Below are positions 33,717-42,975 of a stretch of 64,000 bases of DNA, in pieces (the stretch's first letter is position 1; each line of letters opens with the position of its first letter). The notes beneath the pieces are model-generated. The model worked only from the letters and a program-made list of their open reading frames with translations. It had not been told where the DNA came from and did not search any database. The stretch spans positions 199,965 to 263,964 of the forward strand of contig CAKNXK010000027.1 in NCBI GenBank assembly GCA_932182025.1. Reading direction: 5' to 3'. Source of the stretch: an uncultured Candidatus Melainabacteria bacterium (GTDB lineage: Bacteria; Cyanobacteriota; Vampirovibrionia; Gastranaerophilales; Gastranaerophilaceae). The translations under genes and the position numbers were made by a program.

Positions 33717-35939
33717 TTATTCTCTTGTTAAAGACAATAAAATTTCCTGAGGAATGTAAGTATTTTTGACTCCCGAATCAGTGTTAGCAAGGAAGAATTC
33801 AACCGTCTCACCCTTTTTAATGCCTAGCATACTGAATGGAACGGTAAGATCGATAACATCTTTGTATACAATACTTACTTCTTCGTGATTTGCAAGCGTC
33901 CAGATGTTTGGATGCAGACATGTTGCAAGTCTTGGTGGATAAAGAGTATCTTTTATAAGTGTTAAAGCGATTTCGTGCTCAAATTTTTCTTTTAGTATCG
34001 GGTACGGGTTATCCGTTTTGCTTATAAGTCTTATGAAGGCACGATTTTTTATATCAGTTGCATTTCTAAGATATATGTAAAACTGGCTGATTTTGCTGAT
34101 TATAGCAGTTTCGCTTCCTCCTTTGTTTACATTTAGTCTGAAATACATATTGTTTTCATCGCAGCCAAAAAGGATTTTATCGACATTCTTACTTTCTCGG
34201 AATACAGGTCCGTCAAGAAGTGAAATATTTCCTGAATGATACCAATCATCAATGCTTTCGGCAAGGCCGTCCATTCTTGGAGAAATTGGTCTTGTTGGAT
34301 GTTTGAGCGGCATTTCAATTTTTGTAATCAATGACGTATTTAGATATTCGGGTGGTTCAAGTCCCAAGATTAGGTAGACATTTTTAAGTCTTTCTCTGAA
34401 CATATAATCAAATACAAAATCTTGTCCGGAATTATTTGGTTCGCCATACCACCAGAACCAGTCGCTGCCTTGAGCTATCATTAATTCATTATATGCTGCA
34501 TCAAGATGCGGGTAGTTTTTATTCTGTTTTGCAAATGCTTCGTAAACATCTTTAGTGTGTTTTAGATAGCTCCAAGCTTTGTTTTTAGTAGGTTCGCCAA
34601 TCCAATACTGGAAAGTTTTATCAATCCAGGAGCCGGAATAAATTTTATTTAATGTTTTCTTATGCTTATCTTTTTTTATGTAGTCTGAGATTAAGACGGT
34701 TTCCAGTGTTTCGTCAGCTTCTATTAATGAATAGATATTTGCAAGGAAATCGTTGCCGTCGTTCTGGTAGTTTTCCCAACAGTTTTCACCATCCAGTGCG
34801 ATTGTTAATAAATGTGTTTGGTCAGGAGATACAAGAAGCTTATTTTGTACAACTTTAATTTTGTCGAACAAATCATTTGCAGCCATTTTAGCGTCTATTC
34901 CCGCGTATTCGAAGTTTATCAGATTTGGAATAGAACGATCTCTAAAAATAACATTTATCGGGTTGGTTTTTGTTTGGTATTCGTAAACTTTTGTCAGGTG
35001 ATAAGGGTCGTTCAAGTTTCCTTTAAAATCCCTTATAAAATCAAAGTTTATAGAATCTGATAAAATTCCTTCATCAGAAATAGTCCATTCAATACCTTCT
35101 TTAGCAAGGAGGTTAAGCGTTTTTGGACCGAGGCAAAGCTCCGGAGGCCAGAAGCCTTTAGGTCTTATGCCCAAAATTTCTTCCACTTTATCCAGAGCAA
35201 GCCGGACTTGTTTTCTTGCATCATCAAGCATTCCAAGAGTAGGCGGCAGTCCTTCTGTTGTGAAAGTGTTTTTTGTGGAGGCTTTTAGGTCTATTAGAAT
35301 TGGTAAAATCGAATGATAGTAAGCGCTTGTGGTTAATTCAATTCTTCCTTCATCAATATATTTTTTGTATGTTGGGATAATTTCTTTGATAATTTGACGA
35401 TGAATATTGATAATTTCTATTCTGTCTTCAAGAGTGTAATTATACTGTTTAGCCCATAGTTCTTTAATTCTCGGATATCTTTCATCGTGAACAGGATCAA
35501 TCCAGACAAGATTGAACAGTGCCATTAAATCAGAAATTTCTTGAGGAGAAAAGTCATCAGGGTCACAAACATCTTTTGAGAAACGTTTTTGATAAAGTGC
35601 TTTATAGTTTTCACTTTTATAAAGCATTGTTTCAAATTTTGGGCTGAAAAAGTTATTCAGGATAAAGGATTTCTCTTCACCGCTAAGTTTTTCGGTATCA
35701 GAGATTGTAAGCTCCGAATGGATATCGTGATAACCGTTAATATAGTTTACGATAGTGTCCATAAGTGCGGGTACAACATCAAAATTCAGTTTTAATTTTG
35801 GGAATTTTTCCAAAACCAAAACCATGTCTAAGTAATCTTTTACGGCATGAAGACGCGCCCATGGCATAAGATAAGTGCCTTCAATTTCGTAGACCGGCTG
35901 ATGCATATGCCAGTATATTGCGATAGATAACTTTTTCAC
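33717..35939 (-). CDS. GH57 family alpha-glucan-active enzyme
   Basis: A 740-residue glycoside hydrolase of family 57 (alpha-amylase, 4-alpha-glucanotransferase or branching types). The conserved regions are visible: IYWHMHQPVYE (HxHQP) at the start, FWPPELCLGP, EWTISDEGIL and ALDGENCWENY. A beta-rich C-terminal domain follows about residue 560. It probably acts on cytosolic glycogen with MalQ (49.5 kb) and GlgC (62 kb). The start is GTG 35939 behind GGAGTAAGGT. The specificity cannot be read. Confidence 0.9.
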   Translation of the reverse strand: MKKLSIAIYWHMHQPVYEIEGTYLMPWARLHAVKDYLDMVLVLEKFPKLKLNFDVVPALMDTIVNYINGYHDIHSELTISDTEKLSGEEKSFILNNFFSPKFETMLYKSENYKALYQKRFSKDVCDPDDFSPQEISDLMALFNLVWIDPVHDERYPRIKELWAKQYNYTLEDRIEIINIHRQIIKEIIPTYKKYIDEGRIELTTSAYYHSILPILIDLKASTKNTFTTEGLPPTLGMLDDARKQVRLALDKVEEILGIRPKGFWPPELCLGPKTLNLLAKEGIEWTISDEGILSDSINFDFIRDFKGNLNDPYHLTKVYEYQTKTNPINVIFRDRSIPNLINFEYAGIDAKMAANDLFDKIKVVQNKLLVSPDQTHLLTIALDGENCWENYQNDGNDFLANIYSLIEADETLETVLISDYIKKDKHKKTLNKIYSGSWIDKTFQYWIGEPTKNKAWSYLKHTKDVYEAFAKQNKNYPHLDAAYNELMIAQGSDWFWWYGEPNNSGQDFVFDYMFRERLKNVYLILGLEPPEYLNTSLITKIEMPLKHPTRPISPRMDGLAESIDDWYHSGNISLLDGPVFRESKNVDKILFGCDENNMYFRLNVNKGGSETAIISKISQFYIYLRNATDIKNRAFIRLISKTDNPYPILKEKFEHEIALTLIKDTLYPPRLATCLHPNIWTLANHEEVSIVYKDVIDLTVPFSMLGIKKGETVEFFLANTDSGVKNTYIPQEILLSLTRE

Positions 35940-36091
35940 ACCTTACTCCGTTTACATGAGTATAGCGCATTTCGGGCTCTTCTGCAAGAGGTTGATGTTC
36001 TTTTCTGTCTCCGCGCGTAGCACTCTTTACATTTACCCCTGTTTTTGTTACGATTTTTAGGCAATATAGTTTTTTATAGGGAGATTAAGAA

Positions 36092-37864
36092 TTGAAAACT
36101 CGTATCAAAACACATAATTGCGGTGAATTAAACCTCAATAATATTAATGAAGAAGTAACTCTATCAGGCTGGGTATCAACCGTTCGTGACCTTGGTGGTA
36201 TTTTGTTTATCGAACTTAGAGACAGAAGCGGTTTCTTCCAAATCGTTGCTAACCCTCAAATTAACCCGTCTGTTCATAAAGATTTAGAAAAAGTTAGAAG
36301 TGAATATGTTATCACTGTTAAAGGTAAAGTAACAAGAAGACCTGAAGAAACTTATAACGAAAAATATCCTACAGGTCAGGTTGAAATGTATCCGGAAAGT
36401 GTTCAAATCCTTTCAGAATCAAAAGTATTGCCTTTTGTTCTTGGTGATGAAAGCGTTTCAGAAGATATTCGTTTGAAATACAGATATCTTGATATCAGAA
36501 ACGAAAAAATGCTTCATAACTTAACAACAAGACATAATATTGTTCAAGCTGTAAGAAACTATTTGAATGGTCAAGACTTCTTAGAAGTTGAAACACCAAT
36601 CTTAATCAAAACAACTCCTGAAGGTGCTCGTGATTACTTAGTTCCTTCTCGTGTTCAAGAAGGTAAGTTCTTTGCGCTTCCTCAATCGCCTCAAATCTTT
36701 AAACAATTATTAATGGTTGGCGGTATCGAAAGATATTACCAAATCGCTAAATGTTTCCGTGATGAAGACTTGAGAGCAGACAGACAGCCTGAATTTACAC
36801 AAATCGATATGGAACTATCATTTGTTGAACAACAAGATGTTATTGAAACTGTAGAAGGTCTTCTTGTAGATGCATTCAAAGCAGCAGGTGTTGAGATTAA
36901 ACCTCCGTTTATTCAAATGCCTTGGCAAGAAGCAATGGACAGATATGGTTCAGATAAACCTGATACAAGATTTGGTTTAGAGTTATTTGATATCGGTGAT
37001 ATTATTCTTGAATCAGAATTTGAAATCGTTAAGAAAACTCTTCAAAACGGCGGTATCGTTCGCGGTATCAGAATTCCTGGCGGTGCTAAATATTCAAGAA
37101 AAGATATCGATGATATTACAAAACTTGCTGTATCATTCGGTGCAAAAGCGTTAGCAAATATTATTTACAACGAAGACGGCACAGCAAAATCTCCTGTTCT
37201 TAAATTCGTTACAGAAGAACAAGCAAAAGCTATCCAAGAAAGATCTCAGGCAGAAGCTGGCGATATTATTTTCTTCGTAGCAGATAAACCAAAACTTGTT
37301 TATGACATTATGGGTCGTTTAAGATTACATTTTGGTAAATCTTTGAACCTTATTGATGAAAGCAAACATAACCTTCTTTGGATAGTTGATTTCCCTATGT
37401 TTGAATACTCTGAAGAAGAAGGCAGATATATGGCTATGCACCACCCGTTCACTTCTCCTAACTTGGAAGATTTGGATAAGTTAGACAGTGGTGATTTGGG
37501 TAATGTTAAATCAATCGCTTATGATATCGTTTATAACGGTACAGAATTAGGCGGTGGTTCTGTTAGAATCCACTCTTCTGAAGTTCAGAAGAAAATCTTT
37601 AAAGCACTAGGCTTAACAGAAGAAGAAGCAACTGAAAAATTTGGATTTATGGTTAATGCTCTTCAATACGGAACACCACCTCATGCAGGTTTGGCAATTG
37701 GTTTAGATAGATTAGTTGCATTACTTTGCAGAACTGATTCAATCCGTGATGTTATTGCGTTCCCTAAAAACGCAAGTGCGAAGTGCTTGATGAGTGATGC
37801 TCCTGGTGAAGCTTCATTACAGCAGTTAAGAGAATTGCATATCAAGAGTACTATTAAGCAATAA
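36092..37864 (+). CDS. aspS: Aspartyl-tRNA synthetase
   Basis: A 590-residue class II synthetase of the bacterial type: an N-terminal OB fold that binds the anticodon (VTLSGWVSTVRDLGG), motif 2 (CFRDEDLRADRQPEFTQID), the GAD insertion (about residues 280-415), and motif 3 (GLAIGLDRLVALL). The start is TTG 36092 behind AGGGAGA. Whether it also charges tRNA-Asn cannot be decided here. Confidence 0.97.
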   Translation: MKTRIKTHNCGELNLNNINEEVTLSGWVSTVRDLGGILFIELRDRSGFFQIVANPQINPSVHKDLEKVRSEYVITVKGKVTRRPEETYNEKYPTGQVEMYPESVQILSESKVLPFVLGDESVSEDIRLKYRYLDIRNEKMLHNLTTRHNIVQAVRNYLNGQDFLEVETPILIKTTPEGARDYLVPSRVQEGKFFALPQSPQIFKQLLMVGGIERYYQIAKCFRDEDLRADRQPEFTQIDMELSFVEQQDVIETVEGLLVDAFKAAGVEIKPPFIQMPWQEAMDRYGSDKPDTRFGLELFDIGDIILESEFEIVKKTLQNGGIVRGIRIPGGAKYSRKDIDDITKLAVSFGAKALANIIYNEDGTAKSPVLKFVTEEQAKAIQERSQAEAGDIIFFVADKPKLVYDIMGRLRLHFGKSLNLIDESKHNLLWIVDFPMFEYSEEEGRYMAMHHPFTSPNLEDLDKLDSGDLGNVKSIAYDIVYNGTELGGGSVRIHSSEVQKKIFKALGLTEEEATEKFGFMVNALQYGTPPHAGLAIGLDRLVALLCRTDSIRDVIAFPKNASAKCLMSDAPGEASLQQLRELHIKSTIKQ

Positions 37865-37962
37865 TCTTGTACGAATTAGTATCTTGACCTAAAGGAACAC
37901 TTGGAGTATGAATTTTTACTTGTAGGTATATAAAATGTGTTCCGTCCAATGTTGAAAATAAT

Positions 37963-37992
37963 AAAAAAGGCTTACTGAAAAGTAAGCCTTTA
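37963..37992. terminator. Bidirectional terminator between aspS and the 38.1 kb gene
   Basis: AAAAAAGGCTTACT and AGTAAGCCTTTAT form a stem with a GAAA loop. The T-tract is better on the minus strand. Confidence 0.8.
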
Positions 37993-38034
37993 TAATAATC
38001 AATAAAGGAAAAGGGAAAATAAATTCTTTTAAAC

Positions 38035-38130
38035 TCCAACCAACTCGAACCCATACGTAGTCTGTTCCAAAGGCGGACTTGTAGTAGCACTCCAAACTTG
38101 TAGTTAAATGGAATGTCCGCCGCCCCTTGT
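38035..38130 (+). repeat. Single copy of the dispersed structured element (family member B)
   Basis: Matches array A in order: CAACCAACTCGAACCC, GTAGT, then GGCGGAC (38072-38078), TTGTAG, TAGTT and GTCCGCC (38115-38121), followed by GCCCCTTGT. The arms differ from A at two positions, and both sides change together. Just after it lies a small CTACG...CGTAG hairpin. It fills most of the gap 37865-38145, which holds no gene I can support. Confidence 0.75.
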
Positions 38131-38145
38131 CTACGTGCGTAGCAC

Positions 38146-39144
38146 CTAGCCGGCACCCCAGTCAAATACTGACTGGATAGCGTCATCGATGTATGATTGG
38201 ATAGATTGTATTTCTGTATTGATTGCTTCAAGTTCTGTTGATAAATCGGACATGTGCATATCAATGTAATTTTCTTTTTCAGCAATCCTTTCTTTTTCTG
38301 CGTTATACCATGCTGTAATTTCTTCTCTTGTATCAGAATCTGTTCTTGTTTGAACGGCTCCAGATGTTACAAAGTATGTTAATGTTGTACCTTCATCATA
38401 GTTACCGACATCGTTAACGTGTTCAAGCTGGAATGTACCTGTAACAAGCGCATCTGATACATAATCAGGATTAACTTTGGGGTCAGCATCTTTGTTATAC
38501 TCTGTTGTCCAGCCGTTAGCAGCAGCTGCCTGGAAAATTGGAAGGTAGAAATCAACAAGTTTTTCTATTTTTGATTTAACAGTATCAGTATTTTCAACAG
38601 TTACTTTGTTTCCTGTTGATGTTCCGTTAAGAGTATTGTATGTAGTAGCACTATATGAACGAGCTTCCAATTCTTTTTCGTCAATAACAGCTTTGATGTC
38701 TTGAACATTAAAGCCAGGAAGAACTTTAGCTAAAATTTCAGGTAGTTTATCTTGAGAGAAAGTTCCGCCTCTGCCGTTTTGATCCATTGCACTTGCGCCA
38801 ATAACAGATGTTATAGCTTTTGCATAATCATTAGATAATACTACTTGTCCTTTGTAATCTGCAAGAATCATATTATTATCAGATTTTAAAGATGAAGCAC
38901 CGTTTAAAACTTCCATATAGTTTAAACCGCCCATCAAATGATGATAATCCATTTTACTATATTGACCATTAGCATAATAACAAACTTTTTTAGCTTGTAA
39001 TTTGCTGTAATATTCAGAGGAAAGCGCAGATTGCTCTCTTGTGAGAGCCATCTTTTCTATGGAATCTAAAGAGATACCTAACTCGCAATCTGCTTTGCGG
39101 GTGGTAAGCGTCAATAGTCTAATCTGTGAGCAGGCTAATCCCAT
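38146..39144 (-). CDS. Hypothetical protein with MGLACSQ-type N-terminus
   Basis: A 332-residue protein beginning MGLACSQIRLLTLTTRKADC, a start I recall from families in Gastranaerophilales and other uncultured gut bacteria whose function is unknown. After a helical N-terminus (TREQSALSSEYYSKLQ) it has a variable, Asn/Thr-rich middle and a C-terminal coiled coil (AEKERIAEKENYIDMHMSDL...). There is no classical signal peptide. The helix-variable-helix layout resembles flagellin/FliD-like secreted proteins, but this is only an analogy. It ends next to repeat element B. Confidence 0.65.
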   Translation of the reverse strand: MGLACSQIRLLTLTTRKADCELGISLDSIEKMALTREQSALSSEYYSKLQAKKVCYYANGQYSKMDYHHLMGGLNYMEVLNGASSLKSDNNMILADYKGQVVLSNDYAKAITSVIGASAMDQNGRGGTFSQDKLPEILAKVLPGFNVQDIKAVIDEKELEARSYSATTYNTLNGTSTGNKVTVENTDTVKSKIEKLVDFYLPIFQAAAANGWTTEYNKDADPKVNPDYVSDALVTGTFQLEHVNDVGNYDEGTTLTYFVTSGAVQTRTDSDTREEITAWYNAEKERIAEKENYIDMHMSDLSTELEAINTEIQSIQSYIDDAIQSVFDWGAG

Positions 39145-39305
39145 TTTTCTTTCCTTTATTGTCCCTTTATTACTATTGTTATCGGCAAATTTTGTGAAAA
39201 CTTTAGAGTTTTAAAGAAAATTTTTACAATTTGTTACAATAAGTCAATTTTAAACGATGTTTTGTTTTACATGATTTATATAAGTGTGTAAGTGAAGGAG
39301 TTCTT

Positions 39306-40502
39306 ATGAACAATATTCAAAATGTAGGAATTGCACCAAAGTATAAAACTGCTTTTAAAGCTGAACCAAAAACTGTAACTCAACCTATGACTCAGGATGA
39401 AGTTGTTTTACAAATGATGAATGAGCAGAAAAAACGTGTTCAAAAGGAAGAACGCAAGCGTAATATAGGTTTGGGTGCACAGGTTGCATTGGCAGCGGCT
39501 TTTGTAACGATGGCAGTTACATCTGTTCTATCATATATGAAGGTTGGCGGTAAAAAAGCTGCGAAAACAGCTTTTTCCAAAATTGAAAGTATGCCGGCAT
39601 TAACAGATGGTTCAGTTAATCCTAAGGCAAAATCTTTTATTGAAAGAACCGTTAAAATGCTCAAGAAACCGGCAACTTTAACAGAGTATGCAGGTGCTAC
39701 AACACCTCCAAGAATGGTTCTTTTCTGGGGTCCTACAGGTACAGGTAAAACGTTTTCTGCTAAACTTTTAGCCAAGGAAATGGGTGCTGAATATGGTGAG
39801 GTTCAGTTCTCAGAATTATCTTCTGCTTATATTGGCGAAACAGCTGTAAATATTACTAATAAGTTCAAAGAATTAGCAGAACTGGCAAAGAAAAATCCTG
39901 ATAAACAGTATGTTGTAGCGTTTAATGAAATCGATTCTCTTATTAATAATGTTGATAAATTGGGTTCGAATAATTTGCATTTAGGTCAAAACAGAACTTC
40001 GTTCTTGAATGGTTTAGATTCAATCAAAGATATTCCAAATTTAACAATCGTCGGTACAACAAACGTTAATCCTAATAGCGCGAATCTTGATCCTGCAACA
40101 TTAAGCAGATTGGGTAGTATTTTTGAAATCCAAAAACCGGAAGTTCCTGAAATTGTTGCATCGTTAAAATATCATCTTAAAAAATCGAAGGCAGCTGAAG
40201 ATTTACTGAAAAATGATGCAGAGTTAGAGAAATTAGCCAAAGACATTTATGCTAAAAACGGTGTTCAAAGGGATGTTGAAGGAATTGTTAATACTGCTTT
40301 AAGTGATTTTGCGGTCTCAATTGAAAATACAACGACAAAGTTTGATTCATCATATATTGCAAATGTAATTGCAGGAAAAGAAACCTGGGCAGCTGGAATC
40401 GGCAAGCCTCAATCAGTAGAAGAAGAAGTTGCTCAATTCTTAGAAAAACCAGGAGTTTTGGATTATTTAAGAAGTATTTTTGGAGGCGGAAGTGCAGCTT
40501 AA
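39306..40502 (+). CDS. Membrane-anchored AAA+ ATPase with altered Walker B
   Basis: A 398-residue protein. The N-terminus has YKTAFKAEP, a short motif shared with other genes here, then a charged helix and one membrane span (about residues 56-76). The AAA module has Walker A GPTGTGKT, a Walker B region reading VVAFNEID (Asn replaces the usual Asp before Glu), and sensor GTTNVNP. The fold recalls FtsH- or Bcs1-like AAA proteins, without a protease domain. A related ATPase follows 79 nt downstream on the same strand, so the two may form a mixed ring. Confidence 0.8.
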   Translation: MNNIQNVGIAPKYKTAFKAEPKTVTQPMTQDEVVLQMMNEQKKRVQKEERKRNIGLGAQVALAAAFVTMAVTSVLSYMKVGGKKAAKTAFSKIESMPALTDGSVNPKAKSFIERTVKMLKKPATLTEYAGATTPPRMVLFWGPTGTGKTFSAKLLAKEMGAEYGEVQFSELSSAYIGETAVNITNKFKELAELAKKNPDKQYVVAFNEIDSLINNVDKLGSNNLHLGQNRTSFLNGLDSIKDIPNLTIVGTTNVNPNSANLDPATLSRLGSIFEIQKPEVPEIVASLKYHLKKSKAAEDLLKNDAELEKLAKDIYAKNGVQRDVEGIVNTALSDFAVSIENTTTKFDSSYIANVIAGKETWAAGIGKPQSVEEEVAQFLEKPGVLDYLRSIFGGGSAA

Positions 40503-40581
40503 TAAATTTTAACAAACGAGGCAATTTCAAGTCTTATTTTGTTTTTACATGAATAGAAGGTAATTAGTTTAAGGAATTATT

Positions 40582-41934
40582 ATGTTAGAAGTACCAAGTG
40601 TTAATGTGGAAAAACCAAGTTTCAAAGCAGATACTTATCTAAGAGCAGTTCAACAAGCTCCACTGCCGCCAATGGACAGAGATTCGTTTGAATTAATGAA
40701 CACTCCAAAGAAGGCGGATAGCAAAGATAAGTGGATGAAAGCCGGTGTTATAGCAGGAGTTGGTTGTGCTGTAGCATTTGGTATTCAGGCACTAATTAGT
40801 CTTGCGACGCATAAAGTTAATAAACAGGTTGCTGCCGAGCAGATGAAAACTTTGAAAGAACAAGCTGCTTATTTTGCAAGACAGGGGAGTGAAAAAACTG
40901 AGCAGGCGGTTAAAAATATTTATGAAGATATTTCAAAAGCAACAAAAATTGAAGATATGGCGTTGTCTGATGATTTGAAAAAGTTAGCTGAGCAGATAAA
41001 ATATACTGTTGAAAATCGAGAAACTATTATTGAAAGAGGCGGTGAAACTGTTAATTCAATCCTTTTCTATGGTCCTCCGGGAACCGGTAAAACAACTATA
41101 GCAAAAGCTATTTCAAATATGTTTCCTAAGGCAAAATTTGCAACTCTTGATGTTACCAAGATGAAGGATAAGTATGTTGGTGAAACAGAAAAAAATATCA
41201 ACGCAATAATTGATAAAATATGTGCTGATGCGGATGCTATGTATACAAAATATCAAAAAGAATTAGGCGATGTTATTGGAAAAGATATAGTCGAACGCGG
41301 CAACGAAAAAGAGATTGCAGAAGCGATTGCAAAAGCTAAAAAAGAAGGAAAACAAATTCCTGAAATGGAACGAATTTTTGTATTCGCAGACGAGATTGAT
41401 TCTGTAATGATGGTTGACACAGGTTCAGGCGCTAAGATTTCTAACGATATGTTAAACGAGTTCAAAAAAGGTTTTACGGAAAAACTTGGTAAACGCAGAA
41501 ATGTTATTACATTGGGTGCAACAAACCTTGAAATTGACGCGAAAAAAGCAGCTACATCAGATGGTAAAATGCTTGACAGACCAATGTTAGACAGATTTGA
41601 TTTACATATCAGAGTTGGTAACCCGACAGCAGGACAGCTTAAACAAACTATGACAAAGCGTTACGCGGAAAAGAGTCTTGTAGATGACGGATTAAAAGAT
41701 ATTAATTCTACTCAATTAGATGAACTTTGTCAGTTCTTGGAAGCTCATGATATTTCGTTCAGAAAACTAAACGCAATTCTTAAAAAAGCAGGCGGCGCAG
41801 TTAAAGATGACCCTAATGCTAAAACTACAATGATGGATTTGGTTGATGCAATTAAGAGCATGAAAGAATCCCTCAATATCAGAGATGATAACGAAATCAT
41901 AGATTTGATTGCAAAGCTTAACAGAAGTCATTAG
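40582..41934 (+). CDS. Membrane-anchored AAA+ ATPase with canonical Walker B
   Basis: A 450-residue relative of the preceding gene. The N-terminus carries KPSFKADTY, followed by a membrane span at about residues 52-74. Walker A is GPPGTGKT, Walker B is IFVFADEID and the sensor is LGATNLE. An acidic/basic helical insert precedes Walker B (about residues 215-255). No protease or other effector domain is seen. Together with its neighbour it suggests an active/inactive ATPase pair at the membrane; the substrate is unknown. Confidence 0.82.
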   Translation: MLEVPSVNVEKPSFKADTYLRAVQQAPLPPMDRDSFELMNTPKKADSKDKWMKAGVIAGVGCAVAFGIQALISLATHKVNKQVAAEQMKTLKEQAAYFARQGSEKTEQAVKNIYEDISKATKIEDMALSDDLKKLAEQIKYTVENRETIIERGGETVNSILFYGPPGTGKTTIAKAISNMFPKAKFATLDVTKMKDKYVGETEKNINAIIDKICADADAMYTKYQKELGDVIGKDIVERGNEKEIAEAIAKAKKEGKQIPEMERIFVFADEIDSVMMVDTGSGAKISNDMLNEFKKGFTEKLGKRRNVITLGATNLEIDAKKAATSDGKMLDRPMLDRFDLHIRVGNPTAGQLKQTMTKRYAEKSLVDDGLKDINSTQLDELCQFLEAHDISFRKLNAILKKAGGAVKDDPNAKTTMMDLVDAIKSMKESLNIRDDNEIIDLIAKLNRSH

Positions 41935-41947
41935 GTTGCGATATAAT
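41918..41947 (+). promoter_or_regulatory. ribD promoter (leaderless type)
   Basis: TTAACA, 18 bases, TATAAT (41942-41947), then six bases to the ATG of ribD. It lies across the 3' end of the upstream ATPase gene. Confidence 0.5.
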
Positions 41948-41953
41948 ACTTGT

Positions 41954-42937
41954 ATGGTAACAAGTTTAGACGAAAAATATATGCGTACTTGCCTTTCTCT
42001 TGCCTTAAAAGGGAAAGGCAAAGTCGCGCCTAATCCTATGGTCGGGTGTGTTGTATTAGATAAGAACGGTAAAGTAGTATCAAAAGGTTACCACAAAAAG
42101 TATGGTAAAAGCCACGCAGAACGCGATGCTCTGACTAAATTAAAAAATGATGAGGCAGAAGGCGGAACTTTGTATGTAAATCTTGAACCATGTTCGCATT
42201 ATGGTAAGACTCCGCCGTGTGTCGATTTAATTATTGAATATAAATTAGCACGTGTTGTTTTTGCTATGCGAGATCCAAATCCAAAGGTAAATGGAATTAA
42301 TAAATTAAAAAATGCGGGTATAGAAATTGTTGAAGGGGTTTTGGAAGACGAAGCCGCATTTCTTAATCGTGTTTTTGTAAAAAATATTAAAACAGGGCTT
42401 CCTTATGTTGTTTTAAAAACTGCAACTACAATGGACGGAAAAATCGCGGCAAAAACAGGTTCTTCAAAGTGGATTACATCCGCGGAAGCCAGAGAAGAAG
42501 TTTATCGTATGCGTAAAGAATTTGATTGTATAATGACAAGTTCAAACACAGTCATCGCAGATAATCCGACAATGGAACATAAGTTTAAATGTGTTTTAGA
42601 CAGGCATGCACGTACAAGTCCCGATGCGAAAATTTATCAGCAGGGGCAAATACATATTTCCTCAAAACCGTTAAAAGAAACTTTAGAAGATTTGTACAAG
42701 TTTGGTGTTTATACCGTGTTTATTGAATGCGGCGGAACATTAGCAGGTGCTTTATTAAAAGAAAATTTAATCGATGAAGTTTATCAATTTATTGCGCCAA
42801 AAATTCTCAACGACAACAGCGGATTTAGCTGTTTTAACGGAGACAATATTGAAAATATCAACCAAGCGAAAAACCTTAATATCTATGAAATAAAACAAGT
42901 TGGAAAAGATATTTTAATCAAGGGAACTTTTTCTTAA
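41954..42937 (+). CDS. ribD: Riboflavin biosynthesis deaminase/reductase RibD
   Basis: A 327-residue bifunctional enzyme acting on the pyrimidine intermediates of riboflavin synthesis. The N-terminal deaminase has the zinc motifs SHAERDAL and EPCSHYGKTPPC; the C-terminal reductase starts near VVLKTATTMDGKIA and has IECGGTLAGALL. It is somewhat shorter than the usual 360 residues, with the trimming in the reductase half. The start is ATG 41954, six bases after TATAAT. No FMN riboswitch precedes it and no other rib gene is adjacent. Confidence 0.94.
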   Translation: MVTSLDEKYMRTCLSLALKGKGKVAPNPMVGCVVLDKNGKVVSKGYHKKYGKSHAERDALTKLKNDEAEGGTLYVNLEPCSHYGKTPPCVDLIIEYKLARVVFAMRDPNPKVNGINKLKNAGIEIVEGVLEDEAAFLNRVFVKNIKTGLPYVVLKTATTMDGKIAAKTGSSKWITSAEAREEVYRMRKEFDCIMTSSNTVIADNPTMEHKFKCVLDRHARTSPDAKIYQQGQIHISSKPLKETLEDLYKFGVYTVFIECGGTLAGALLKENLIDEVYQFIAPKILNDNSGFSCFNGDNIENINQAKNLNIYEIKQVGKDILIKGTFS

Positions 42938-42975
42938 TTCTTTCGTCTCATGTATTAGAGTGGGACAAAGATAGG

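Noticed and set aside
37854..38285. 143-codon minus-strand frame across element B
   Set aside because: It runs through a terminator and a repeat and overlaps the end of the 38.1 kb gene; there is no coding signature.
41880..41953. FMN riboswitch before ribD
   Set aside because: The -10 box lies six bases before the ATG, leaving no room for a leader RNA.
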